Assembly (NCBI RefSeq): GCF_009389715.1
Contig: NC_052392.1
Location: 37,877,410-37,941,409 of the forward strand
Length of the DNA stretch: 64,000 nucleotides
Direction of reading: 5' to 3'
Source: Phoenix dactylifera
Taxonomy: Eukaryota; Streptophyta; Magnoliopsida; Arecales; Arecaceae
Shown: one piece after another, positions 12,602 to 21,749 of the stretch
Layout: each line of letters opens with the position of its first letter
Position numbering within the stretch: position 1 is the stretch's first letter
Translations under genes and position numbers: made by a program
Notes under the pieces: model-generated
What the model was told of the DNA's origin: nothing
Database searches by the model: none
The model's input: only the letters and a program-made list of their open reading frames with translations

Positions 12602-13600
12602 GAGTCGGAAGTCTGAGGATGCCATCTATGGATATTTTGTAATTCGTGTAAAATTTTGCTGACTCGATGTAGGTTCTTCTTCCCTTAGGAGTCTTCTGGG
12701 CCATGCTATTGAGGATTTCATGAATTCCACCAGAAACCTAGTATGGAAGTAGTAAAGGAGATCTGTTAATTTGGAGAAAGAGCCAGTAAAACTGACTGTA
12801 AAGGGAAGGAAAAAGATGAATCAAAGCATTGTTTTGACATCTGGCTGCAATGTCTTACTTCTTTATTTTCTGTATATCTATCTATTTATTTTGGCAGTCC
12901 CCATCTTGTCCAATTGCATTCAGTAGCAGTATTCATCTCATCTTCTATGAAGTCAACTGTGTCTCATATTTTCCCATTTGTTTGAAATAATTGAACCTGG
13001 TCATTTCGAAAAAACCCGAGTGTTTTCCTTTAAGCGTTGTTAAACTTTCCAGAGAACACAGTTGCTATGCCACCTTTCATTTTGCGGTTCAGCAAGTACG
13101 CAAATCCTGTGAGATTGTCCCTTACAATATGGTTGCTCAAAACATCTGATTCTTGGACACGAGGAACAAATTTCAGTAACAAAGCCTTGAAAAAATGATG
13201 GGAAGCAACTTTTTCGACTTCTTATTTCTCCTCGAGATGACCAATTATCCTACTTGGTGTTTGTTCTGTTTAACACGATCATGTTCACAGTATACATGCA
13301 CAGAAATCAATTTGAAATTTTTTAGCTTTGTATATGATTGGATGTATCATACTAGATATTACAAAAAAAGAAAAGAAAGAAGAGTAGAGTTGTGACTCGT
13401 TTTGATTTTTCCAATTATAGTTTGGGGGCCTTTGATCTCTTACTTTTGCGTCTTATGGATTTTAGAAATAAAGTTACTTTGAAATAATAAAAAACAGTCA
13501 GAAAATATTTCCATTTTTATATGATGTTAGTATCGATTCTACAAGTTCTCAGTTAAAAATATTTTGAGACAGTTCTCTTTTTTTTAAAAAAAATCGGCTA
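12602..13600. other. FAS2 3' UTR and intergenic DNA
   Basis: No coding exon or clear repeat is seen. The first several hundred bases, including the text after TAG 12599-12601, are probably the FAS2 3' UTR. The true polyadenylation site cannot be fixed from sequence alone. Confidence 0.5.
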
Positions 13601-13614
13601 TTGGAGTACGTTTT

Positions 13615-14120
13615 TTTGACGAGCTGCCAGTGAGGGACCAGCAACGAGGAATCTTGGGAGCACGATTACTCCAGGTATACTGGGAATCTTGACTTGGATG
13701 CTGCAAAATCTTTGTCTGATAGAATGACAGTGAAGGAACAACTGCGCTAGAATTTGATTTTGTTGGATTGCCAAGGACAAGGACATTCCATGACGTGATG
13801 CCGGCAAGGAAGTTGATTGACAAAATGCTAGCGAGAAAAATAGTATCCTGGAATTTGATGGTCCCTTGATGATCTGAGACTCGCCGAGGGATATGTTTGA
13901 TCTAATGCGCAAGACAAATGTAATCCTCGGAGCTGCATGATTTCAGACTACTTTTGCGGATTAACCAATACATGTAAAAGCACTGCAACTCTTCAAACAG
14001 ATGCACTAGGTGATCAACTTAAGTACAAGGAAGTCACAATGCTCAGTACGCTCCAGGGTATACACTTCGAAACATTAGATCAAAGGAAATGATCCCGTGC
14101 TGACATCAGCATAAACAGGA
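13615..14120 (+). pseudogene. Degraded PPR (PLS-type) protein pseudogene
   Basis: Fragments of consecutive pentatricopeptide repeats appear in order on the plus strand, but in three different frames. They are FDELPVRD (13615-13638), YTGNLDLDAAKSLSDRM (from about 13676), KLIDKMLARKIVSWNLMV (13810-13863), MFDLMRKTNVI (from 13893), ALQLFKQM (from 13980), EVTMLSTLQ (from 14030) and finally FETLDQRK. In intact proteins these blocks read as L/S-type motifs such as a-SLFD-MP-K and VSWN-MI, followed by ALQLF-QM. PPR proteins bind organellar RNA in chloroplasts or mitochondria. Frame changes between blocks and in-frame stops (for example right after MVP) rule out a working gene. It sits between FAS2 and the desaturase and is transcriptionally unrelated to either. 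Confidence 0.75.
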
Positions 14121-14125
14121 TTACT

Positions 14126-14642
14126 CGAAATAATAATAAGCTTTGGGGTTCCATCAAATGTATGCTAAGAATGAAAGCATGGAGATATAATAATAATAAC
14201 TGTGGGGTTACAATGTTGCATCAAATTTTCTGTATTTTTCCTGTTTACTTTATACTCAACTCCTGGTAACTTTCTCCCAAATGCTGTAACTAATCCACAC
14301 TGTGTCACAGAGACACCCCAAACCATTATAAGCACAGTTTTGCAGCTATACCGAAATGTTTGATCCAGATCCAACTCAACCAAATTTCCTACATTTCTTT
14401 GTTCCTTGGAAAAAAACGCATGCAAAACCCACACTATTTCTACATGAAACGGTTTTAACAAATGCTCACAAAACAGTTCAATCTATGATCTATAAGACTA
14501 TAACCAAAGTAAACAAACACTAGCAGAGACCCAATCCAAAATTCCAACCTATAAGAAAGAGTAAAAAAAAAAAAAAAAAACCAAAAATTTGAAGCGCATT
14601 CATCCATCCTTCCATGACATCCAAGCATTTCAACTATATTCC
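14126..14642. other. Desaturase 3' flank / 3' UTR
   Basis: AT-rich sequence downstream of the minus-strand desaturase stop. It contains a short (TAA)n at about 14188-14200 and an A-run at 14564-14580. Part is probably the 3' UTR of the desaturase, which would be transcribed leftwards. No gene is seen. Confidence 0.45.
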
Positions 14643-16466
14643 TTACACCGAGACCTCCCGGTCGAACACCCAGCTGAACCGGACCTTCCTCGGCTCCACC
14701 TTCGCCGCCCGCTCCTCCGCCCGCTCCTGGAGCCTCCTCATCCTCTGCCCCAATCCACACACGAAGTCCCTCGCCCTTCTCCCCTCCCCACTGAGCCCCT
14801 GCTCCAACCTCTCCAGCCCCCACCGCTCCACCAAGAACTCCACGATGCCGGCGTAGTCACTGACGGTGTAGACGCCGAGGCGCTGGGCGACGGCGGAGAA
14901 GTGGTCGAAGAGCCGGGGGTCCCGGCCGTCCTGCATGAGGTGGGCCGGCATCGTGATCTTCTTCCTCATCATGTCGGCGATGCCGAGCACGGCGCCGTCC
15001 GGGTCCAGCCGCAGGAGCTGCTCGACCACGCGAGCGTAGGCGGTCTCGTGCCGCTTCTCATCGGCGGCTATGGTGCCGCAGATGCGGGCCAGGACCGGGT
15101 CTCCTTGCTCCTTGGCCTGCCGGGCGGTGTTGCCGTGGGAGATGAAGGTGGCGCGCTCCTGGAAGGATGTGTACACGTACCCGAGGTACGGGTTGTTCTC
15201 CGTTCCCGGGTCCTGCCAATTTCAATTCGAACCAAACCAAATCTTATTAAATAATAAAATATATGCCATATAGATCGTATGGAAAACATAACCAAGTCGA
15301 CTCCCCTCTCTCATGATCCCATCCCACCTGGTTTCACGAAGAACGATGGGCTCACCCATAGATTTGCTTCAAAAAAACAGCCATCCAGACCGACGTGGCG
15401 TCGGCCATACATAACTCATTCAATACCTTCTTAAATTGACAAAACTCATCTCTTGTCGGCTCTCCTTGTCTGTACGTACAAGGAACCTTTTTTTTTTTTT
15501 ATACTGAAATTTGCGACATGTCTCTTTGTCTTAATGACATTTAACCAAGGGTATGTTTATTGAAGACATTCGTTTCTCACTAAGCACTGCATACACCTAA
15601 CAGCATCAATTAAATCGCAAGTAATAAAATACATCCCCCTGGCTTTAATACGTGGCCTTGAGAAAGATCACAAGGGAAGTGTATCGAACAAAACTGGAAA
15701 CTTTGTATCTCTAAGTAATAATAATATATAACTTAATACAATGTATCAGATTCAGATGGTAGTAATCTTGGAATCCATAAAGTCCCATTCCCCTCAACCC
15801 GGCCCATCTTATAGAGAATTAAAAAAGTTAAGATTATCAGTGAGAGTAATGGTTTTGTTTATGTACACATATACATACCATTCCGGAGCCGATGAGGTAC
15901 TGCACGGTCTTCTCGATCATCTTCATGTCCACCCGCCCTGACAAGTAGAGATACTTCCCCAGGAGATCGCCGTGCCGATGCTCCTCGGCGGTCCACGACC
16001 GAGTCCACACGGCCCACGGGCTCGAGCTCGCGCCGGTCTCGTCGCGGACGCCGTCGAGGGTGTTGATCATCGTCTGGTACGTCGGCAGCGCCTCCTCGGT
16101 AATCATGTCGCCGACAAGCACGACGAAGTAGTCGTCGGGGAGTTGGGCCGTCCGGGCCCGCAAGGCCCGAACCTCCTCCACGAATTCGTCGCTGGGCTTC
16201 GACGAATCCGGCAGGAAGTCCGTGGGCTGCCAGCTTTGCTCCACCGGCTTCAGGAGCGGCAGCAAGGCGTCGGAGGCCCATTCCTCCAGGGACTTGAACA
16301 CCTCCACCTTCTCCGGCGGCATCGAATGCGTCCCGCTGCGCCGCAGCGGCGCCGCGGCGATAGCGGATACCGGGCGGCATCGCCGGGGTGCGACACGACT
16401 GGCCGGATTCCGGCTGAACGCCGGCGAGGGAAGGTGTGGGTGAAGGGAGAGTGATCGAGCCTGCAT
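14643..16466 (-). CDS. Plastid acyl-[acyl-carrier-protein] desaturase (stearoyl-ACP Δ9-desaturase family), 2 exons
   Basis: Soluble plastid diiron enzyme that inserts a cis double bond into acyl-ACP, usually 18:0 to 18:1Δ9. Exons 16466-15879 and 15212-14643 flank a 666-bp GT-AG intron and encode 385 residues, against about 396 for the castor precursor. The start [10 protein letters not shown] is the first in-frame ATG, because a stop lies 20 codons upstream. The first 35-45 residues are rich in Ser, Ala, Arg and Pro and read as a transit peptide. The two iron motifs are EEHRH (161-165) and DEKRHE (247-252). By alignment to castor, all six ligands are kept: E124, E162, H165, E215, E248 and H251. 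Castor specificity residues M114, T117, L118, P179, T181 and G188 are also conserved, which favours stearoyl-ACP. Unusual: castor Asn144, beside ligand E143, is His163 here. Confidence 0.93.
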
Positions 16467-16540
16467 GGATGCGAAGATGGGCTTTGGATGGAAGGGCGCC
16501 GTCGGCTGCTTGGTGGCTACCACTCATGAGAATGGCACGT

Positions 16541-16548
16541 TAATATAG
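16541..16548 (-). promoter_or_regulatory. TATA box of the desaturase gene
   Basis: The minus strand reads CTATATTA about 75-80 bases before the ATG at 16466. Transcription would be expected to start about 30 bases downstream, near 16513. An out-of-frame ATG at 16527 would then lie upstream of the mRNA start, which supports the chosen start codon. Confidence 0.55.
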
Positions 16549-16559
16549 TGGGATGGAAG

Positions 16560-16976
16560 CAAAATGACCCTGGGATGTTGGTGAAACTCCAGTAATGCCC
16601 TTGTACTTTTTCCACATGCCGCGATTTGGAGAGGGGTGTTTTTGTCCTTGGGCCTGGAAATATGGTGTGCTGCCGAGGCTTCCGAGAAACCGGTGGGTGC
16701 AGTGGTTTTGTGGGGAGGGGAGGAAATAAATTCCTGTGGGTTTTTTAAGAGGAAGAGTTTCGGTTTTGGGTGGGATTTGGGAACGGGGTGAGGATATCAT
16801 CGGGGACATCAAATCTTTTGCTTGCGTAAGGAGATTTTTATTTTGAAGTTTTGACCAACAAGAAATCCAGGCCGGGATGGTGGAGTGTCACGTGAGATGG
16901 TGGTCTTGACTAAAAGCACCCAACTTTCTGACTTCGGTGGGCGGACCGACCTCGCGAAGAAGAAAAAAAAAAAAAC
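16560..16976. other. Desaturase upstream region
   Basis: Promoter-proximal sequence of the minus-strand desaturase. CACGTG at 16890-16895 is a canonical G-box. An A-run lies at 16962-16975, directly before the LINE target duplication. No exon is seen. Confidence 0.4.
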
Positions 16977-17400
16977 TTGTTTAAGGGGGTGGACCGTATG
17001 TTGGATGAAATGATTTAATCTTGACCGTATGTTGTACGTAGGGCTGGATAGAAGGAGGTAATAGTTGTGTCAATCTTTTGCTTCGAAATATCTGGAGTCT
17101 GGACAATGATGAAGAATGGAGAGGTCTTTCAGGCCAAGCATGTGTTCCGTAAAATTAATGAGGCTGCAGACTGGGTGGCTGCTTATGTAGCCAGTCACTC
17201 TGGTAGTACCTTATGGGCTGATGGTGGAAAGTTGTTCCTAGCACTCCGAAATATTTTGTTTTTTGATTTTATTGGGTGTATTCGTACTCATTATGTATGA
17301 TCCACTCACCTTAGCAAAAAAAAAAAAATGTTTGTAGGCGTGGACCGTATATTGGATGAAATGATTTAATCTCGACCGTATGTCGTATGTAGGGCTGGAT
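16977..17400 (+). mobile_element. 5'-truncated LINE with RNase H remnant, poly(A) and ~70-bp target-site duplication
   Basis: An insert of about 265 bp (17050-17315) encodes the end of a plant L1-type RNase H domain. HVFRKINEAADWVAAY matches the h-fRe-N-aADwlA pattern, and the frame ends RTHYV-stop at 17297-17299. A run of A follows at 17316-17327. Direct repeats of about 70 bp flank the insert (16977-17049 and 17329-17400). They differ over their last 61 bases by only four transitions plus short indels near the start. The order repeat, insert, poly(A), repeat is what target-primed reverse transcription leaves. The duplication is unusually long for a LINE. Confidence 0.75.
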
Positions 17401-18282
17401 GTAAAGGTCGAGAGTTTTTGATCGGCTGTACGGCTGTGTGGGATTTATCGAGCATGTCTTGAACTTGTTAACGTTTTTCTTGTGAGTTTTGATTTTAGAT
17501 CTAGACCAAAATTTTGGCTAGTTAAAGTAGATCAACCATGATCCAAGCCCAAATGGAAACATTCTGACTAAGTCGAGGAAAGGTCTATATATATATATAT
17601 ACATATATATATATAACTTTCATATGAACCATTTGTTTAACATCGAGAAGAAAAACTAACTACCAAAAAAATGAGATGAATCGAACCTTCAACTAATAAC
17701 TAAGCGTAATATTCGACCTACAGACTCAAATATCACAATAATATATGGTAGGGTCAAGGATTTGAATTTATGAGAATTTAGGCTGAATTAAATCGTGCAA
17801 CCATATATGACACGTACGTCACACTATGACCCAAATTCAGCTGAGTTCTTCGATGGATCATTAATGTTATACCTATGCCTGACTCGATTGCTATCCATCC
17901 AGCATTACCTAGGCCCAATTGAGCTGGGAAAACTAACTTCCAAATAACTTACCCGCTTTAAAATATTTTTGTTTTCAAGTTACAATGGGAAATGATTATG
18001 GGCTACTTTACAGGCAAAATATATGTTAGGCCTCAAAATTTTTTACAACCTCCTTATCCATAATAAAAAATGATCTCAAATCAAAATGAATCAACAAAAC
18101 TAATCCAATTACAAAATTTAATTATCCAACCAATATCAGTGAAGCTCTATCTATTCATCATTTTTCCATATAATCTCAATCATAACCAAGAACTATGCAA
18201 CCTGCAACTTTGCAAAAAAGAAAGAGAAAGAAGTTGTGAGCTTGATAGCCTAGTAAGAATCTCTGTACTTGGCCACAAGTTT

Positions 18283-18321
<39 letters not shown>

Positions 18322-18560
18322 ATGTGTGCCGCTGGATTTGCATCCTGAGATTTGTATAGATTTGGCATGTGATGATATGCTTTTATATGATTTTCAATAC
18401 AGATATATTTATATGCTTATTATACATATCAGATATTGAGAACATGATTATATGAACAAAAATACGTCGAATTTGAGAGAAATTCATTGTATATGTGATA
18501 ATTGATTTGACAAGAGTAATAGGTAAATCGAACGAATAAGATATGATTTAGACTAACCTT
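17401..18560. other. Intergenic repeat-rich DNA
   Basis: AT-rich with no coding exon recognised. It includes a (TA)n stretch at 17585-17618 and the TA/TG microsatellite at 18283-18328. The part from about 18340 may already belong to the LTR relic that ends near 18828. Confidence 0.4.
18283..18328. repeat. Compound (TA)n(TG)n microsatellite
   Basis: About 17 bases of alternating T and A pass directly into about 28 bases of alternating T and G with one interruption. Confidence 0.95.
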
Positions 18561-18569
18561 GTCATAGCA

Positions 18570-18790
18570 CCCATGGACTGACACATGGAAAGCCTCCATG
18601 AGTTTATGCATGGAAAGCCACCATGAGCTATAATGTGGGTCGGATAGCCACCATGGGCTATAACGCAGGTCGGATAGCCACTACGGTCTATAACGTAGGT
18701 CGGATAGCCACCATGGGCTATAACATGGTCGGGATAGCCACCACGACCTATAACGTGGGTCGGATAGCCACCACGGGCTATAACGTGATA
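18570..18790. repeat. 30-bp minisatellite inside an LTR-like sequence
   Basis: About six to seven degenerate copies of a 30-bp unit with core GGATAGCCACCATGGGCTAT and linker AACGTGGGTC. The last copies end near 18787. The unit number changes by small substitutions rather than by large gaps. The minus-strand open frame across it encodes a ten-residue repeat that is probably just a by-product of the period. Confidence 0.85.
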
Positions 18791-18828
18791 TAGTATCAAT
18801 CTTAGATTGAGACATAATTTTGATAGAA

Positions 18829-18840
18829 TGGTATCAGAGC
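18829..18840 (+). promoter_or_regulatory. Retrotransposon primer-binding site (initiator-Met tRNA)
   Basis: TGGTATCAGAGC is a perfect match to the primer-binding site complementary to the 3' end of plant initiator methionine tRNA, used by most plant copia and many gypsy elements. It implies that the sequence to its left is the 3' end of a 5' LTR and that the element runs rightwards. Confidence 0.75.
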
Positions 18841-19990
18841 TTAAGATTTAAGATCACTAGGGACTATGTCATAGAAGGTTCTTATGTTATGTCATGAATA
18901 TATATTCATTTTATCTGTTATTGTTAATTGATTATTTTAATTACTTATGGTGCAGTGGTTCGGACTTCTTACTAGGCTTTGGATCACCGACTCGCTTGAG
19001 AGTCTGCAAGCTGGGGTGCAGAGTGCCCTGATCAGAATCTTCTTATGCAAATGACTTTTCCTCTACAGAATCAAACTCGATTATTAAAAGAAAATCAATC
19101 AGTGAACTAGTAATCTAGACTGCCTACCGGCGTCCACCAGGGATCCATTACTAGGTCCTCTGAAACCCTGTTACCATCTAATCAGGTCAACTAGAAAGAG
19201 ATACCAAGAGAGAGAAAAAGAGGAAGAAGAAAGAGAAAGAAACTAGAGAGAGAAGACAGAAAGAGAGAAGAAGGGATAAGAGAGAGAAACCCTCTCTCTC
19301 CTCTCTTCATGATTTGTGGTCTCCTTCTCCCTTCCCCTTCACAGGTCCAAGGGGGGGTGGTCATGGTGGCCCACCCCCTACTCAACGGCAGCCACGACTG
19401 CCGTAACCCCAGCCAAACTAGCGCCCGATGGCGGCGAAATAAGGAAGATGAAGGTCGAAGCAGGACACCTCTATTTTGGTGATTCGCCGGCTCCACTCAC
19501 GGCGAACGAGGTTGGAAACAAAAGAGAAAAAAGAGAAGGAGAAAATGGAGCCTTACCTCGGTCTGGTAAGGTGCTTTGACGATCCTTCCTGATGAAAAAA
19601 ATAGAGGAATAACTCAGAAGGAGAGCTTGAAATCAGAGCGATTTCTTGCTTAATCTTTGGTGGATTTCAAATGAGGAGGATGAAGGTCCGTAAATAGGTG
19701 AGATTGGGTCTTCGGATTGCCTTGAAATCCTTTGTTTTTCGGTGGATATCGATCTAGATCGGGGAGGAAGAAGACTCCTAACTAGAGTCTTCCTCTCCGA
19801 TTCCCCTCACGTGCATGCATGGGTTGGGCTCGGTTTGGCCTTTTTGAGCTGGCCCACAAGCCCACGAGCTGGGCAAAGTCATGGTTGGGTTGGGCTTGGC
19901 CATTCCCAGCTGGCCCACAAGTCCACAGAAAAATCTAAGTTATTACAAAAGCAATGTATTATTTATAATGAGGGTTGAGAATTTAAATTA
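18841..19990 (+). mobile_element. Internal remnant of a non-coding LTR retrotransposon
   Basis: Sequence downstream of the primer-binding site shows no gag, protease, reverse transcriptase or integrase. It has a purine-rich part (19196-19290) and a GC-rich part (19320-19500) that resemble the long leader regions of plant LTR elements. Two related phrases, GAGCTGGCCCACAAGCCCAC and AGCTGGCCCACAAGTCCAC, lie about 65 bp apart near 19848 and 19908. The 3' boundary and a second LTR were not found in the window, so the extent is a guess. Confidence 0.4.
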
Positions 19991-20690
19991 AAAGAATTCA
20001 TATATGCAATGAAGTTTAACATTGGCAACCTGACATGAGAAAAGGAAAATGCTGGAGATAGTTTATACATGCTAATTATGCAAGGTTGATAACGGCTTCA
20101 ACGAAGAGAGGGTCTAACAAGCACTCCAAGATGGGATGCCGATAACGAGCATATAATAAAAGCACCGAGAAATAAGAAAGGACTGAATCTCCCAAGTATT
20201 CTAACATGTCACTCATGGAAACATCTGTCTTCACATCAAAATCTCAATGACACTATCCGAGGCTGTCCTTTGAGAACTAGTTTGTTCTGTTACCAATCTT
20301 TTATGCCAGTCTCAATGCCCATGGACCGTAGTGCTGATGTTTAACAACAAGGGCCAAAATCAACACTAATTTTTACTCATGCTGGATGTGGATTTAAAAA
20401 AAATGAGCAGCAAGGAAATAACAATGTGTAATTCTAATATAGTCCACTTGGACGGCCTTGGGATTGAAACTTTGTAATCTTGTACCAAGAGCACATTAAC
20501 ACTTCGACAATAAATCAAATCATTTCCATTAAAATGCAATTAACAAGCCATCTTATTTTGATGAATTGAACAAATAAAAGGAACACTGGCGACACTCTCC
20601 AATCTCCATGCACACAATTGGACCACTGGTCCTTATTAGAACAATCATAACTTCTTTCTCAGGGCAAGCTTTAGCAACCATGTGTCCCTG
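19991..20690. other. 3' flank of TED7-like gene
   Basis: AT-rich DNA with no exon or repeat that I can name. The right part, next to the stop at 20693-20691, is probably the 3' UTR of the minus-strand TED7-like gene. Confidence 0.4.
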
Positions 20691-21596
20691 CTATCCCTTG
20701 TGCTCAAGAAGGTGGTGGTTCTTAGAGCCAGGACGAACTGCAGCTCCCCCCGTGTTTGTCTCAGCTGCCTCCACACCTAGCTTGGTGCCCGAGGCTTCGC
20801 AGGCGAATTCGTTCTTCTTCATCACTTCCTGAACTCTGATATCTTCGTCGACCGCCATGGCCACTACTTGTTGGCCATGGGCCCCTGGAATTATGGTTTC
20901 GTGGACGCGTACGCGGTCCTCGACGTTCACAACATCACTCTCTTGGACCATCTTCTTCTTCTTCTTCTTCTTAAGGAAACAGCAGAGAGCCGCAGCGATG
21001 AATGCGAGGAAGAAAAGGCCGCCGAGCGAGGCGAACACGATAATGATGACAGTGGGGTGGGGGGTCGGCGAGGGAGGCGATGGGGGAGTGACGTGGGGCG
21101 GTGGTGCAAGAGGCGGTGGCAGCGGGCGGGGTGGTGGATTCACCGGTGGTGGTGCAATAGGAGGTGGCTGCGGGCGGGGTGGTGGCTTCACCGGTGGTGG
21201 TGCAATCGGAGGCGGCTGCGGGCGGGGTGGTGGCTGCACAGGTGGTGGTGCAATAGGGGGCGGCTGCGGGCGGGGTGGTGGCTTCACAGGTGGTGGTGCA
21301 ATAGGGGGCGGCTGCGGGCGGGGTGGTGGCTGCACAGGTGGTGGTGCAATAGGGGGCGGCTGCGGGCGGGGTGGTGGCTGCACAGGTGGCGGCTGGACAG
21401 GTGGTGGCAGCGGGCGGGGTGGCGGCTGGACAGGTGGTGGCAGCGGGCGGGGCGGTGGCGGGGCGCGGCGAGGTGGTGGTGATGGTGTGGGTGGAGGCAA
21501 TTTGGGTGCAGGCGGGGCGCGGCTTGGAGGGAGTGGTGGTTGGAAGAAGAATGGTGGAAAGCCAAAGCCCTGCTGGGGGGAGGGGATATTAGACAT
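20691..21596 (-). CDS. TED7-like proline-rich single-pass membrane protein
   Basis: A single exon of 301 residues from ATG 21596-21594 to TAG 20693-20691. Residues 1-179 are proline-rich, built mainly on a 16-residue unit (PPPIAPPPVQPPPRPQ) coded by 48-bp repeats. A transmembrane helix follows (about 183-207, VIIIVFASLGGLFFLAFIA, then ALCCF), then seven lysines, then a cytoplasmic tail of about 85 residues with VHETIIPGAHGQQV and the terminal HHLLEHKG. That HPTVIIIVF helix, poly-basic junction, GQQ block and LEHK end are the signature of TRACHEARY ELEMENT DIFFERENTIATION-RELATED 7 as I recall it. TED7 helps secondary-wall deposition in xylem and interacts with a CesA subunit. Outside-in topology with the proline-rich side in the wall is inferred. 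Neighbours are transposon relics, so context adds nothing. Confidence 0.85.
   Translation of the reverse strand: MSNIPSPQQGFGFPPFFFQPPLPPSRAPPAPKLPPPTPSPPPRRAPPPPRPLPPPVQPPPRPLPPPVQPPPVQPPPRPQPPPIAPPPVQPPPRPQPPPIAPPPVKPPPRPQPPPIAPPPVQPPPRPQPPPIAPPPVKPPPRPQPPPIAPPPVNPPPRPLPPPLAPPPHVTPPSPPSPTPHPTVIIIVFASLGGLFFLAFIAAALCCFLKKKKKKKMVQESDVVNVEDRVRVHETIIPGAHGQQVVAMAVDEDIRVQEVMKKNEFACEASGTKLGVEAAETNTGGAAVRPGSKNHHLLEHKG
21105..21470. repeat. 48-bp tandem repeat encoding the TED7 proline-rich domain
   Basis: The word GCAAT(A/C) recurs at 21154, 21202, 21250, 21298 and 21346, exactly 48 bases apart. Partial units lie on both sides. The copies are close to identical on the plus strand, alternating only CTTCAC/CTGCAC at the Lys/Gln codon position. 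In-frame units can change in number without disrupting the gene. Confidence 0.95.
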
Positions 21597-21749
21597 TGTG
21601 TTTGAACTAGAGACGCTTGAGCTCTTGAGAAGGCAGTGGAAGGATGGATGGAGAAGACGAGAATGGAGTGTGGGTATTTGTAGTGAGGGAGGAGATGGTG
21701 ACTTTTGGTATTGATATCAGCTTGCAAATGACTTGGCTCCCATGCCAAG

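Noticed and set aside
15972-16454. 160-codon plus-strand frame opposite the desaturase
   Set aside because: Antisense shadow of a GC-rich exon; translation has no recognisable domain.
15859-16527. 222-codon minus-strand frame starting at ATG 16527
   Set aside because: It overlaps desaturase exon 1 out of frame and the TATA position puts transcription start downstream of this ATG.
18548-18799. Minus-strand frame with ten-residue repeats (HVIARGGYPT-type)
   Set aside because: Follows automatically from a 30-bp repeat unit; it lies in an LTR relic and has no start context or family match.
20857-21714. Gly-rich open frames (285 and 204 codons) on the plus strand
   Set aside because: They mirror the 48-bp repeats of the minus-strand TED7-like gene, whose transmembrane helix and tail are clearly the real product.
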